Assembly: GCF_001690525.1 (NCBI RefSeq)
Contig: NZ_LZGT01000094.1
Coordinates: 1-64,000, forward strand
Length of the DNA: 64,000 nt
From: Gilliamella sp. App6-5
Lineage (GTDB): Bacteria; Pseudomonadota; Gammaproteobacteria; Enterobacterales; Orbaceae
Direction: 5' to 3'
The notes below the pieces were generated by a model. It searched no databases, had not been told where the DNA came from, and worked only from the letters and a program-made list of their open reading frames with translations. The position numbers and the translations under genes were made by a program. Below, piece after piece: positions 22,491 to 32,295 of this stretch (position 1 is the stretch's first letter; each line of letters starts with the position of its first letter).

Positions 22491-23786
22491 TTAACCCATT
22501 GAATTTAATGCCGCTAGGCGCAAAGTAACCGCGTGTTTATGGGCGTTCAGTTGTTCGGCTTCGGCCATAAGTTCGACAGCGTTTCCGATTGCTTTTAAGC
22601 CCTCTGGCGATAATTTTTGTACTGTCATTCTTTTTTGAAAATCAGCCAGCCCAAGGCTAGAATATGTTGCGGTATAGCCATATGTTGGCAGTACATGATT
22701 AGTCCCAGAAGCATAATCACCGACTGATTCAGGCGACCAATTGCCTAAAAATATTGAACCAGCACTGGTGATTTGTTCAACTAATTCATCTGCATTGGCT
22801 GTTTGAATAATTAAGTGTTCGGGACCATAACGATTGCTGATGTTAATGCACTGAGTTAAATCTTTCGTTACAATTAAGCGACTCTCTTTCAAGGCTTTTT
22901 CCGCAATCTCTTTGCGCGATAGTTGGGCAAGTTGCTTATCGACGGCGATTGATACCGCTTGCGCAATGACCTCGTCAGGGGTAAGCAGAATCACTTGCGA
23001 ATCAGGGCCATGTTCGGCTTGTGATAACAGATCGGCAGCAATAAAATCAGGGTTTGCCGAACTATCAGCAATAACCAGCACCTCAGAAGGACCCGCAGGC
23101 ATATCAATGGCGGCACCGTCAAGACGTTGACTTACTTGGCGTTTGGCTTCGGTAACGTAAGCATTGCCTGGACCAAAAATTTTAGCCACTTTAGGCACCG
23201 ATTCAGTACCAAATGCCATAGCAGCAATCGCTTGAGCTCCACCAAGTTGATAAATCTCGGTAACGCCACAAAGTTCAGCTGCATATAATATTTCATCGGC
23301 AATCGGTGGCGGCGAACATAAAATCACTTTACGACAACCCGCAATTTTAGCTGGTATTGCCAGCATTAACACGGTTGATAATAAAGGGGCGGAACCACCG
23401 GGAATATAGAGTCCCACTGAATCAATCGGGCGGGTCACTTGCTGACATTTTACACCTGGCATAGTTTCAACCGTAATGGCTTGCTTTACTTGTGCTTGGT
23501 GAAACTTGTTAATATTAGCAACAGCAAGTTGCATAGCTTGTTTTAAATCAGAATTAACGCGACTAGTAGCTGCTTTAATTTCATCTTGAGTTAATTTGAT
23601 CTGCTTAATTTGAACTTTATCAAACTTGTTGCTTAGTGCTATTAATGCTTCATCGCCATTTTGTTTAACTTGAGCCAAAATATCTTCTACTGCTTTGCTA
23701 ATCGAATCAGAGGCCGTGATAGCAGGGCGTGTCAATAGCGCTATTTGTTGTTCATTTGTACATTGTTGCCAATAAGAGAGTTTCAT
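22491..23786 (-). CDS. hisD: histidinol dehydrogenase
   Basis: HisD makes the last two oxidations to histidine with zinc and NAD. The 431-aa protein contains [64 protein letters not shown] and the catalytic YGPEHLIIQ with [23 protein letters not shown]. It starts four bases after the hisG stop region. Length matches E. coli (434 aa). Confidence 0.97.
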   Translation of the reverse strand: MKLSYWQQCTNEQQIALLTRPAITASDSISKAVEDILAQVKQNGDEALIALSNKFDKVQIKQIKLTQDEIKAATSRVNSDLKQAMQLAVANINKFHQAQVKQAITVETMPGVKCQQVTRPIDSVGLYIPGGSAPLLSTVLMLAIPAKIAGCRKVILCSPPPIADEILYAAELCGVTEIYQLGGAQAIAAMAFGTESVPKVAKIFGPGNAYVTEAKRQVSQRLDGAAIDMPAGPSEVLVIADSSANPDFIAADLLSQAEHGPDSQVILLTPDEVIAQAVSIAVDKQLAQLSRKEIAEKALKESRLIVTKDLTQCINISNRYGPEHLIIQTANADELVEQITSAGSIFLGNWSPESVGDYASGTNHVLPTYGYTATYSSLGLADFQKRMTVQKLSPEGLKAIGNAVELMAEAEQLNAHKHAVTLRLAALNSMG

Positions 23787-23790
23787 ATTA

Positions 23791-24690
23791 TTACTCCATC
23801 ATTTTTTCAATTGGTAAGACCAGAATTGAGCTGGCGCCTAATGCTTTTAGTTTTTCCATAGTTTCCCAAAAGAGTGATTCACTGCTCACCATATGTAGCG
23901 CCACACGATTTTGTTCACCGGTTAAAGGTAAAATGGTTGGATTTTCTGCACCTGGAAGCAGGGCAACTACATCTTCTAAAACGGCGGTTGGGGCGTGTAG
24001 CATAATATATTTGGATCCACGTGCCTGAATGACACCTTGAATTCGAGTCATGATTTTATCTATCAGTGCTTGTTTTACTGGTGGCATTTCGCCTTTGCGC
24101 TGGATTAAACAGGCTTTTGATTTATAGATAATTTCGATCTCTTTAAGACCGTTTGCTTCAAGTGTTGCGCCACTTGAAACCAAATCACAAATTACATCGG
24201 CAAGTCCTGCGCGCGGTGCAACTTCGACCGAACCATTAAGTAAGCAGGTTTTAAAGGTAACATTATATTGTGCAAGATAACGGCGGAGCAGGTGAGGATA
24301 AGTGGTCGCAATACGCAGATCATTCAAACATTCAGGACCTGTATAAACAAAATCACGAGGCGCGGCTATCGATAAACGACAACCACCAAAATCTAAACTG
24401 CGTAATTTTTTGAATTGTGGATTTTCGCCTTCGGCTTGCCTATCTAATACTTCTTCTTCTAATACATTCTCGCCGACAATCCCAATATCGACAACGCCAT
24501 CAATCACCAGACCGGGAATGTCATCATCTCGAACTCGCAAGATATCGATAGGCATATTTTCGGCAAAAGCGATCAAACGCTGTTCTTGCAGATTAATCTT
24601 AATGCCGCATTGTGCCAGTAACTTTTTTGACTCATCACTTAAACGACCTGATTTTTGCATCGCAATGCGTAAACGCGAATTATCCAACAT
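23791..24690 (-). CDS. hisG: ATP phosphoribosyltransferase, long form
   Basis: HisG is the first, feedback-inhibited enzyme of the pathway. The 299-aa product equals the E. coli length and starts [20 protein letters not shown]. It has [47 protein letters not shown] (PRPP loop) and the C-terminal ACT-like regulatory domain ending [14 protein letters not shown] 24690 has GGAG eight bases upstream; an in-frame TTG at 24702 lies in front of that site and is rejected. Confidence 0.97.
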   Translation of the reverse strand: MLDNSRLRIAMQKSGRLSDESKKLLAQCGIKINLQEQRLIAFAENMPIDILRVRDDDIPGLVIDGVVDIGIVGENVLEEEVLDRQAEGENPQFKKLRSLDFGGCRLSIAAPRDFVYTGPECLNDLRIATTYPHLLRRYLAQYNVTFKTCLLNGSVEVAPRAGLADVICDLVSSGATLEANGLKEIEIIYKSKACLIQRKGEMPPVKQALIDKIMTRIQGVIQARGSKYIMLHAPTAVLEDVVALLPGAENPTILPLTGEQNRVALHMVSSESLFWETMEKLKALGASSILVLPIEKMME

Positions 24691-24734
24691 ACTTTTCTCC
24701 AAAGTTATCTAAAAATTTATAAACCACAAACAAA

Positions 24735-24834
24735 AAACCCTCGGAAGTTTGATCTTCCGAGGGTTCTCTGCTTGCTTTTGCGATATCACCGGAAGATCAA
24801 CGTCTTCCAGCACCAATCGCCCGAAGACTATTCA
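24735..24834 (-). promoter_or_regulatory. his operon attenuator: five-segment leader with terminator
   Basis: On the minus strand after the hisL stop, segments pair in a chain: a (24823-24828) with b (24802-24807), b with c (24791-24796), c with d (9 bp, 24790-24798 with 24750-24758), and d with e, the terminator stem (12 bp, 24753-24764 with 24735-24746) followed by a T-run. With a ribosome parked at the hisL stop, a is covered, so b-c and the terminator form. With a ribosome stalled at the His codons, a-b forms, which frees c to pair with d and prevents termination. The pairings are seen; the regulation is known for his operons. Confidence 0.85.
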
Positions 24835-24897
24835 GGAATGATGGTGATGATGATGTTTAGTCACAAAATTAGTAACAAAAACGCAAAAACAAATCAT
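24832..24897 (-). CDS. hisL: his operon leader peptide
   Basis: A 21-codon frame reads MICFCVFVTNFVTK, then six consecutive His codons (five CAT, one CAC), Ser and TGA. It lies directly before the attenuator hairpins and the his structural genes. Stalling on charged-tRNA-His shortage sets the fate of the leader RNA. Length and the run of His codons match the classic hisL design (seven His in E. coli). Confidence 0.93.
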   Translation of the reverse strand: MICFCVFVTNFVTKHHHHHHS

Positions 24898-25066
24898 AAA
24901 ATAAAAACCTTTAACTGAGTTAATAATTAAATCTATTGAACAAAATATAACAGAAATTGCCTACTCGCAACTGTTTTTTTCGATTTTAAATAATTATTTA
25001 ATAACCAGTAGATGCGATTTATGTCAATTAGACAATTTGTTTTAATTGATGATTAACCTGCACATG
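24898..25066. promoter_or_regulatory. his promoter region
   Basis: This AT-rich stretch must hold the minus-strand his promoter. A possible element pair is TTGCGA and TATATT (minus strand, about 24973 and 24950) with a short spacer, so the call is weak. Nothing else is recognised. Confidence 0.35.
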
Positions 25067-25158
25067 CCTCATTATTAGTACAAAACTAACGTAGAAAATT
25101 ATGTAGTCTATTTCAATATTTTTATTCAATTTTACTGTGCTATTTTAGGGAATAGTTC
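25067..25158. repeat. short remnant with both ends of the IS407-like element
   Basis: 25067-25102 (CCTCATTATTAGTACA then CTAACGTAGAAAATT) matches the left end of the IS at 2165-2200. 25134-25158 (CTGTGCTATTTTAGGGAATAG) matches its right end at 3328-3350. Only about 40 bases separate them, so this is an internally deleted or MITE-like derivative upstream of the his promoter. Confidence 0.7.
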
Positions 25159-25187
25159 AATGTTTATCTTATGTTATGTTAAATAAA

Positions 25188-25715
25188 TTAAAAAGGTACA
25201 CGTATTTTCTGATCAAGTATTTCTTCAAACAGCATGATTAACTTCTGAAAAATATTTTCCCATTGTGTAATGTATTCTGATGTACTTACTTCTATCAAAA
25301 AATCAGGTATTGCTTTGTTAGGCATTCCTACCGATTTACCTTTTTTATATGATAAAGAAATTGCTTTATTTTTTACTTGATAATATAAATAAAAATCAGA
25401 ACCTTGCTCACAAAACCATATTTCTTTTATTTTTTCGTGTAATGACTTAGCGGCATTGATGGAATCAATAATATCATCCAAACAGATTAAAAAGTCACAA
25501 AACAAATCCAAAGTAATATTAAATCCATTACTGAATGTGATATTTATACATCCTTCAACATATTGAGATAGCTCAACAAGAGCAAAATGAAAAGGGGGCA
25601 ATTCCATTTCATCATTATCTAAATATTCATCTAGCGCGGTTGGCTTTTTCTTTATGGTTAAATTAATATTCATTTTTTCGGGTAGTACAGGCTTGTTGTA
25701 ATTCTCAGTTCTCAT
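25188..25715 (-). CDS. hypothetical protein, 175 aa
   Basis: No family is recognised. The product is soluble with acidic patches (LDEYLDNDEMELPPFH) and a C-terminal part ending FEEILDQKIRVPF; no signal peptide or membrane segment is seen. Base use is even more AT-rich than its neighbours. It lies in an accessory patch next to an IS remnant and a fragmentary ORF. Size, solubility and context would suit an orphan immunity protein of a polymorphic toxin, but that is a guess. ATG 25715 has no strong Shine-Dalgarno; an internal ATG 15 codons in (MNINLTIKKK) is an alternative. Confidence 0.5.
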   Translation of the reverse strand: MRTENYNKPVLPEKMNINLTIKKKPTALDEYLDNDEMELPPFHFALVELSQYVEGCINITFSNGFNITLDLFCDFLICLDDIIDSINAAKSLHEKIKEIWFCEQGSDFYLYYQVKNKAISLSYKKGKSVGMPNKAIPDFLIEVSTSEYITQWENIFQKLIMLFEEILDQKIRVPF

Positions 25716-25901
25716 CAGTATCCGCTTTTGATGACTTCAAATGTTGTTTGCGTTAATGTATTATCATACTAACCTCATTTTTACTCATCGGCGTTAAATG
25801 CCTTGATATTCCTAAGTAGTGATATATAACATAACTAAACTATAACGATAATATTCAACATATCAAATTTTATCCTAATGCCAATTTTTTTGCTAAAGAA
25901 G

Positions 25902-26165
25902 CTAAAGAAAGAGTTTGCACCGAAATTTATTCAAGTCTATTGTCAATATAAATAGTTGGCACGAATATGAGAATTGTTTAATTTTAATAATTTCTTGATA
26001 TTCATTTTCTATGCGTTCATAGTATAGTTCCAGTTTTACATTGGAATTATCCTTTTCATTAGTATCGGACTTAGTTTCATGAAATCTTGTCAAGTTAAAC
26101 TTAACCTTCGATAAAGGTTTAATATCGAAATTAAATTTTTTCACACATGAAACAAATTCATACAA
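25902..26165 (-). CDS. hypothetical fragment, 87 aa
   Basis: The frame reads MYEFVSCVKKFNFDIKPLSK and has a charged middle (KSDTNEKDNSNVKLELYYER). It is upstream of, and in the same direction as, the 175-aa gene. No start signal is convincing and no family is recognised. It may be the remnant of a toxin tip or an immunity gene. The 186 bases between the two genes hold nothing recognisable. Confidence 0.3.
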   Translation of the reverse strand: MYEFVSCVKKFNFDIKPLSKVKFNLTRFHETKSDTNEKDNSNVKLELYYERIENEYQEIIKIKQFSYSCQLFILTIDLNKFRCKLFL

Positions 26166-26201
26166 TATTGTTTTTTGTTGTAAGCTGATAAATCAAAAAT
26201 A

Positions 26202-27443
26202 TCCCAAAAAAACTAGCCAAGCTTTTTAAAAGCGGTTATTATTTCATCAATTATTGAAAACAGCTTATTTAATAAGCTGTCACAACAATAAAATTCAAAT
26301 AAAACAATAATTTATTTTAATAGTGAACCGTGGTGTATTATCATTTTAGACACCAGACACTGGCAAACCGATGTCTTAAATTTATCAAATAATCCTATTC
26401 GCCGAGTTTTTGCACGACACTCATTTATCTCTTCGAAATTATTCCGAAAATTCTTGCTAGCGTTGGTACTACTACTATTATTATTGTCGTCTTAATGGAA
26501 TTTGCTGGCATTGGGAGCTAAAAATAGCCGAGAGGTAAATAATTGTAGTGATGCAATAATATTACCATCACCAGTTATCAACTTTGTAAGACCTAATCCG
26601 TTTTGGGGTAGTACTGACGACAATGCTTGGCGACGGAATTTCGCCGGCCCTGCTGATATGTGGCAACTGAAAAAAGGATTCTTTGTTCAATCAATTGATC
26701 CTGCATCATACGCCCTGAATTTTCCAACCACGGGAGCTAATGGATTATATTTTGATTTACTGATGGATAACGTTGATGAAAGTGAATTGACATGGGCACC
26801 AGTCACGCATGAGGGAATAACTGCTACCGTGAAAAGGGTATCCGCGACAGATCATTGGATTGAAAGACCACCGACTTGGCCTCCTACTCCTCCGGATGTG
26901 GTGACTCGCGTTATTCTGACAGGTCCAGAAGCACAGGCGCAAATAAACATTGCCAAGCCTACTCGAATTACCGTGCCAAGATTACCACAGACCTTTGAGT
27001 TAGTGGGTAGAGATAATCATGGTAATGAGATAGTAAAATATGGCTTTGTTTTGCAGAAGTGGTTCGTCAATCGATGGATACACGACGAATCCCCTGATAA
27101 ACAATCACTTTGGTGTAGTAACTTAGGCTATCGTTTTCCAAAATCACAGAACCTTACTAACGCCGTCTGTACTATGAGTAGGGATGGCCCCGTCGTTGTG
27201 CAGGTGCTGTTGGTGCTACGCCGTCATCAAGTGGTAATTATTACCAGCGTCGAATAGGGGGGAGGATTATTTGCGGAGTGGGGCAGCATTGGTGAATATT
27301 ACAGTTCACGATTTATAAATTCTGGTTACTGGAGTAGCTCTATAGGAATTCCCCAATTCGTTACTGTGGCCTCTAGCAGTGGGACAATATATAGCGATGT
27401 TCCTTTATACTTTGTCTACTATGGAGTTTGTGTCACTCCTTAG
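26202..27443 (+). pseudogene. lectin-like surface protein gene, copy 1, broken
   Basis: A frame beginning upstream reads KLFRKFLLALVLLLLLLSS, a signal-peptide-like core, then TAA (26493-26495) where copy 2 has TCA. It continues WNLLALGAKN...VINFVRPNPFWG, NFPTTGANGLYFDLL, APVTHEGITATVKR, ITVPRLPQTFELVGRDNHGN, WCSNLGYRFPKSQNLTNAVC, then shifts near 27190 and again at a G6 run (27257-27262). The last frame gives FAEWGSIGEYYSS, SGYWSSS and YYGVCVTP. The LGYR-P...LTNAV...YWSSS...VCVTP order resembles the C-type-lectin/FISUMP-like tips of secreted adhesins. Family name uncertain. The repeated unit includes the 5' flank from 26202. Confidence 0.6.
26260..26280. repeat. 21-bp palindrome upstream of surface-protein copy 1
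   Basis: ACAGCTTATT, one central T, then AATAAGCTGT. It lies in the shared 5' flank of the two surface-protein copies but is degenerate at the second (about 48480). It could be an operator or the end of an earlier unit. Confidence 0.5.
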
Positions 27444-27567
27444 CTTTTAGTTCTTAATACTTAGGACGCAGTTAGGTTTATCGTACTCATTAAGGACAAG
27501 CCATTAAAAAATAAAACCACCGCAATAATAAACAGAAATTAGGCTGTAATTCATTGATTTTATTGAA

Positions 27568-27642
27568 AAGGTATCTCAATTTTTACAATACCCAAGAGTC
27601 AATACCGTTATTAATCTGGCATCAAAATGCGCCGACAACTGA
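27568..27642 (+). repeat. relic encoding the INPxSxRADN-type motif, copy a
   Basis: Translates QYPRVNTVINLASKCADN followed by a stop. Similar relics occur at 48119-48180 and 50000-50066. It marks the tail of a repeated surface-gene unit. The remaining 27443-27782 sequence shows no other feature. Confidence 0.5.
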
Positions 27643-27782
27643 TCAGGGAGGGTATAACAGTTATAACGATTAATAATTGCTTAAGTAGTTAAAATAGTGA
27701 TAGTGGCTTTCACTGTTTTAAGTTTTTGATTCAGTAACTAAGCAAGCTCTTGCAAGATTGTTTAACATCTAACTGCGTTAAT

Positions 27783-27812
27783 AAAAAACCGTTCTCAATG
27801 GAACGGTTTTTT
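27783..27812. terminator. fabB terminator
   Basis: A 12-bp stem (AAAAAACCGTTC / GAACGGTTTTTT) with loop TCAATG lies 28 bases past the fabB stop. The U-run is within the stem on both strands. Confidence 0.8.
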
Positions 27813-27840
27813 ATTGATTGGTATCAATTAAATTTGCTTA

Positions 27841-29052
27841 TTAACCCTTGTATTTTTTCATGACAATTGAGGCATTTGTACCACCAAAGCCAAAGCTATT
27901 TGACATGACTGTAGTAAGTTCACGTTCGGTTGGTTCAGTAATAATGTTCATACTAATTGCTGCATCATCAAGTTCATCAATATTAATACTTGGCGTAATA
28001 AAACCATGTTCTAACATTAATAATGAATAAATAAGCTCTTGTGCACCAGTTGCACTTAATGAGTGACCTGTCATTGATTTGGTTGATGAAATCGCTGGAA
28101 TATTATCACCAAATACTTGTTTGATTGCCCATAACTCTTTGACATCACCCACTGGGGTTGATGTGCCGTGGGTGTTGATGTAATCAACCGGGACATCTAA
28201 ATCTTGAATAGCAAGTTGCATACAACGCATTGCACCTTCGCCTGATGGGGCAACCATATCATGCCCGTCTGATGTTGCACCATAGCCAACAAGTTCGCCA
28301 TAAATATGAGCACCACGAGCAAGGGCATGTTCTAATTCTTCAACAACAACCATACCGGCACCACCTGCAATAACAAATCCATCACGGTTTTTATCATAAG
28401 CGCGTGATGCTTTTTCTGGGTTGTCGTTATATTTGGTTGATAAAGCTCCCATGGCATCGAATTCGCATGACATTTCCCAGCAAAGCTCTTCGCCACCACC
28501 GGCAAAAACGATGTCTTGCTTGCCAAGTTGAATCAGTTCGGCAGCGTGACCAATACAGTGAACCGATGTTGCACAAGCAGATGTCATTGAGTAGCTAATC
28601 CCTTTGATTTTAAATGGGGTTGCTAAACAAGCCGAAATCGCCGATGACATTGATTTGGTTACAGCATAAGGACCAACACCACGTAGGCCTTTTTCTTTCA
28701 TGCCAGCAACGACATTGTATTGTGTTTTGGTTGAGCCACCATAACCAGCAATTAAACCAGTGCGAGGGTTAGAGACTTGTTCCGGAGTCAATTTTGCATC
28801 TTCAATGGCTTGTTGTAAAGCTAGATAACCATAAATAGAAGCATCATTCATGAAGCGAACAACTTTGCGATCAATCAGTCCTGTCGTGTCGAGTTTGACA
28901 TTCCCGCATACATGGCTACGCATTCCGCTATCTTTCATTTCTTGGGAAAAGGTAATACCGCTACGACCAATTTTTAGTGATTCTAAAACTTCTTTAGTAT
29001 TATTCCCAATACTTGAAAGAATTCCTAACCCTGTAATAACAACACGTTTCAT
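27841..29052 (-). CDS. fabB: 3-oxoacyl-ACP synthase I
   Basis: FabB elongates acyl-ACP and is needed for unsaturated fatty acid synthesis. The 403-aa protein (E. coli 406) starts [14 protein letters not shown] and carries the Cys-His-His triad in [12 protein letters not shown] (Cys~163), [13 protein letters not shown] and [13 protein letters not shown], with GFGGTNAS at the C-terminus. AGGAG precedes the ATG by 11 bases. It is monocistronic. The FabB assignment over FabF rests on the MKRVVITG start and the [17 protein letters not shown] spelling. Confidence 0.93.
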   Translation of the reverse strand: MKRVVITGLGILSSIGNNTKEVLESLKIGRSGITFSQEMKDSGMRSHVCGNVKLDTTGLIDRKVVRFMNDASIYGYLALQQAIEDAKLTPEQVSNPRTGLIAGYGGSTKTQYNVVAGMKEKGLRGVGPYAVTKSMSSAISACLATPFKIKGISYSMTSACATSVHCIGHAAELIQLGKQDIVFAGGGEELCWEMSCEFDAMGALSTKYNDNPEKASRAYDKNRDGFVIAGGAGMVVVEELEHALARGAHIYGELVGYGATSDGHDMVAPSGEGAMRCMQLAIQDLDVPVDYINTHGTSTPVGDVKELWAIKQVFGDNIPAISSTKSMTGHSLSATGAQELIYSLLMLEHGFITPSINIDELDDAAISMNIITEPTERELTTVMSNSFGFGGTNASIVMKKYKG

Positions 29053-29332
29053 TTACTATTTAGCTCCTAAGTTATCTGGCTTCATACAAAAAAAGTGCGT
29101 TGATTATAGCGTACAGTTGTAAGCTGAACAATACCTTGCTGTGTTTTTATTTTGATCTTTTGATATTGACTTGAATATTTATATAGATAAAGCAATTAAA
29201 TCAAATATAACCTTATAAAAAGTTGCTAAAAGCGGCATAGATGATGGTTGTTTTAGTCTGCAATATTTGCTTGCCAAGCTTTATATGATTGCTGTAAACT
29301 GTATAAATAAACAGTGTTTTGGTAAGTTAAAT
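29053..29332. other. divergent promoter region fabB / radical SAM gene
   Basis: This AT-rich gap carries both promoters. No FabR/FadR-type operator could be assigned with confidence and no RNA gene is seen. Confidence 0.35.
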
Positions 29333-30598
29333 ATGTCCGAAAAAATGATAACCAAACTTGAAATATTAGCCGAATCAGCAAAATATGATATTTCTTGCTC
29401 GTCGAGTGGTGCATCAAGAAGTAATAAAGCTAAAGGTATCGGTAATGCACATAAATCTGGTATTTGCCATACTTTTACTGCCGATGGAAGGTGTGTTTCG
29501 TTACTTAAAATTATGCTGACAAATTATTGCATGTTTGATTGCGCCTATTGTATTAACCGGCAAAGTAATGATATTCCAAGAGCGGGCTTTACCCCGCGTG
29601 AGCTGGCCAATTTGACCATTGAATTTTATCGCCGTAATTATATCGAAGGCTTATTTATCAGTTCGGGGATTGTTAGAAGTCCAGATCATACTATGGAAAG
29701 AATGATTAGAGTGGTAAAAATTTTGCGTGATGAACATGGCTTTAATGGCTATATACATATGAAAGCGATCCCCGGTGCGAGTAACGATCTAATTAATCAA
29801 GCTGGTTTATTAGTTGATAGGATGAGTGTTAATTTAGAAATTCCAACCGAAGAAAACCTTAAATTACTTGCGCCCGATAAAGATCATCAAAGCATCTATC
29901 AACCTATGCGGCAAATTCATCAAAATTTGATAGAAAATATTGAAGATCGCAAAAAATTTCGAGCTACGCCCAAATTTGTACCTGCTGGGCAAAGTACTCA
30001 AGTTATTATTGGTGCGACAGATGAGTCGGATAAGCAAATTTTGCAATTAACCGCCAAACTTTATAAACGACCAAGTATGAAGCGAGTTTATTATTCGGGA
30101 TTTATTCCGGTAAATGGTTACGACAAACGGCTGCCTGTTGTGCAAGAAGTACCAAGAGTGCGTGAAAACCGTTTATATCAAGCCGATTGGTTATTGCGTT
30201 TTTATGATTTTAATGTCGATGAAATTGTTAATGACCAATATCCCGATCTGGATTTAACGGTCGATCCTAAATTGGCTTGGGCAATCCGTAATCCGCAGTT
30301 TTTTCCGGTTGATGTTAATCGTGATAGTTATCAACAAATATTACGAGTGCCAGGTATTGGAGTTAAGTCTGCCAAGTTAATTGTGATGGCAAGGAGTCAT
30401 CGAAAGCTTACTCTTGACGCGCTTAAACGCATTGGCGTTGTTTTAAAACGTGCACAATTTTTTATTGTTTGTCATGAAATGAGAAAATTCAAATTACTCA
30501 ACTCATCGGCCGAATATATCCGACTATCGTTGCAAGAACCACCTTTGCTAGAAGATAAACAGACAAATATTCCACAACAATTAGTGATGGGATGGTAA
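29333..30598 (+). CDS. putative DNA modification/repair radical SAM protein (rSAM linked to UDG family)
   Basis: The 421-aa product belongs to the family known as TIGR03916. It starts MSEKMITKLEILAESAKYD, carries a conserved CSSSGASR, then the radical SAM cluster motif Cys66-x3-Cys70-x2-Cys73 (NYCMFDCAYCINR). The C-terminus has a helix-hairpin-helix DNA-binding element (ILRVPGIGVKSAKLIVMARS). Function is unproved; DNA modification or repair is inferred from the HhH and its partner. Family alignments begin near here, so 29333 is used rather than the upstream in-frame starts. The next gene starts three bases after the stop. Confidence 0.88.
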   Translation: MSEKMITKLEILAESAKYDISCSSSGASRSNKAKGIGNAHKSGICHTFTADGRCVSLLKIMLTNYCMFDCAYCINRQSNDIPRAGFTPRELANLTIEFYRRNYIEGLFISSGIVRSPDHTMERMIRVVKILRDEHGFNGYIHMKAIPGASNDLINQAGLLVDRMSVNLEIPTEENLKLLAPDKDHQSIYQPMRQIHQNLIENIEDRKKFRATPKFVPAGQSTQVIIGATDESDKQILQLTAKLYKRPSMKRVYYSGFIPVNGYDKRLPVVQEVPRVRENRLYQADWLLRFYDFNVDEIVNDQYPDLDLTVDPKLAWAIRNPQFFPVDVNRDSYQQILRVPGIGVKSAKLIVMARSHRKLTLDALKRIGVVLKRAQFFIVCHEMRKFKLLNSSAEYIRLSLQEPPLLEDKQTNIPQQLVMGW

Positions 30599-30601
30599 AT
30601 C

Positions 30602-31417
30602 ATGTTAGCATTTTATTATGATAAGAGCTTTGAAAGCTTGCTTTGTGCAGTGTTTGATGCTTTTAAACTCAAAAAAATGCCTGAATGCTTATTAACCACA
30701 GGGCAGGTCGAACCGTTGTTAGTGTCAGATAGGCATTATGTTGAATTTTGTGATGCAAAATATGAACGAGTACGCGTAGCATTAATTAACAAGATTAGCA
30801 AAGTTGCGCTTCGTCATTTGATGTATGTTTGGCTATCGGAACTTTCCGAAAGTGATTTAATTGTTTTTCGTTACATTTGTAAGGTATTTAAATCATCTAA
30901 ATCAATCGAAACTGATTTTGCCGATCAAGATGTGCTAACTGTGCATGATATTGCTAAAAAAGTGAGCCGAGAACGGCATCGTGTGATGCAATTTGTACGC
31001 TTTAATGCGATTAATAATCCTGTTAAAGATGTTGTTGAGCGTAACGATAGGGAAGATAAAATTTATTTTTCGATTATTGGACCTATTTATAATGTTTTGC
31101 CGTTGGTGCTTAAATTTTTTAAAGAACGTTTTGCCGATCAAAAATGGGCAATATATGACGAAAAGCGTGAATATGGTTATATTTATAATTTACACAGTAT
31201 TGAACCAGTTTCGCTTATTAATAAAGATGATTTGATTATTAACAGCCAAGTTAATCAACATTATCTAACCGAAGACGAAGCACTATTTCAAACCATGTGG
31301 TTACGCTATTGCAATGCGTTAACCATCAAAGAACGCATCAATCCTAAATTACAACGGCAACAAATGCCAAGCCGATTTTGGCATTATCTGCCAGAAATGA
31401 AACCAATATCAAAATAG
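30602..31417 (+). CDS. putative DNA metabolism protein (TIGR03915 type), without UDG domain
   Basis: The 271-aa protein is the usual genetic partner of the upstream radical SAM enzyme. Recognisable parts are MLAFYYDKSFESLLCAVFDAF, HDIAKKVSRERHRVMQFVRF, and the C-terminal WLRYCNALTIKERINPKLQRQQMPSRFWHYLPEM. In many bacteria this domain is fused to a uracil-DNA-glycosylase domain; here the protein ends after the first domain. The three-base gap to the upstream gene implies co-expression. Biochemical role unknown. Confidence 0.85.
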   Translation: MLAFYYDKSFESLLCAVFDAFKLKKMPECLLTTGQVEPLLVSDRHYVEFCDAKYERVRVALINKISKVALRHLMYVWLSELSESDLIVFRYICKVFKSSKSIETDFADQDVLTVHDIAKKVSRERHRVMQFVRFNAINNPVKDVVERNDREDKIYFSIIGPIYNVLPLVLKFFKERFADQKWAIYDEKREYGYIYNLHSIEPVSLINKDDLIINSQVNQHYLTEDEALFQTMWLRYCNALTIKERINPKLQRQQMPSRFWHYLPEMKPISK

Positions 31418-31465
31418 ATAGGCAAATAAAAGTGACTAATTAGCGTCATCATAAATAAAAGACCA

Positions 31466-31498
31466 TAAATAAACCGCCAATTAATGACGGTTTATTTA
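31466..31498. terminator. hairpin between the DNA-metabolism gene and mlaA
   Basis: An 11-bp stem (TAAATAAACCG / CGGTTTATTTA) with an 11-base loop lies between convergent genes. U-rich on both sides; probably bidirectional. Confidence 0.75.
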
Positions 31499-31536
31499 TT
31501 AACTTGATTTAACATAGCAGCATAATTTAATTAAAG

Positions 31537-32295
31537 CTATTGTGAATCGATATCATTAATAACATCATTAATCGATTCTTCACGTTGTTTTTGCTTGCTT
31601 TCATCCACTTTACCACCCGATGCTACAAAGTCATTACGTTGGAAGTAAGCGTTACGCATAAAGTTATAAGGGTCATCGCTATTTTTAATTAAATCTTCAT
31701 ACTCGATCGCAACAGCACGCGCTTCAATACCGTCAAACATACCACGCACTAAAGCCCACTGCCAATCTAACCAAACAAGCGGTGGATAAAGAGAGTCAAC
31801 TAGGCTACCACCTTCGTTTCTTAACGTTGCTGATCCATAAAACGGTAGCACAACATAAGGACCATAAGGCACTTCGTAATGACCTAGAACATCGCCAAAA
31901 CTCCGTTTGCCACCTTTTTGTAATTGAGGATCTGACATGCTAGCAACATCCATCAAACCCGCAAAACCGAAAACGGTATTTAAAAAGAATCGTGCTAAAT
32001 GCGTGCCAGCTTTATGAACATCGCCTTGTAATAAGTTGTTCACCATTGAAGCGGGTTCAGAAAGGTTAGAGGAAAAGTTAACCACACCTGTACGAACAGG
32101 GGAAGGAACGTAATCTTTCCAAGCGACTGCCGTAGGGCGCAAAATATAAGGATCAAGCGCATAGTAGTTAACATTAAACATGGTTTTGTTAAAGCCAGAT
32201 AACGGATCACTATAGGAATTGCTTTCGGACTGATAAGTGGCGCAACCTGTGAGAGCCATTACCGAAAACATCATACCAACTATTCGTTTTTTCAT
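31537..32295 (-). CDS. mlaA: phospholipid-binding lipoprotein MlaA
   Basis: MlaA sits in the outer membrane and removes surface phospholipids for retrograde transport by MlaC and MlaFEDB. The 252-aa product has a lipoprotein signal (lipobox L15-T-G-C18). It continues with DPLSGFNKTMFNVNYYALDPYILRPTAVAWKDYVP, FFLNTVFGFAGLMDVAS, FGDVLGHYEVPYGPYVVLPFYG and SLYPP, all MlaA signatures. The C-terminal tail is polar and lysine/glutamate-rich. Monocistronic. Confidence 0.95.
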   Translation of the reverse strand: MKKRIVGMMFSVMALTGCATYQSESNSYSDPLSGFNKTMFNVNYYALDPYILRPTAVAWKDYVPSPVRTGVVNFSSNLSEPASMVNNLLQGDVHKAGTHLARFFLNTVFGFAGLMDVASMSDPQLQKGGKRSFGDVLGHYEVPYGPYVVLPFYGSATLRNEGGSLVDSLYPPLVWLDWQWALVRGMFDGIEARAVAIEYEDLIKNSDDPYNFMRNAYFQRNDFVASGGKVDESKQKQREESINDVINDIDSQ

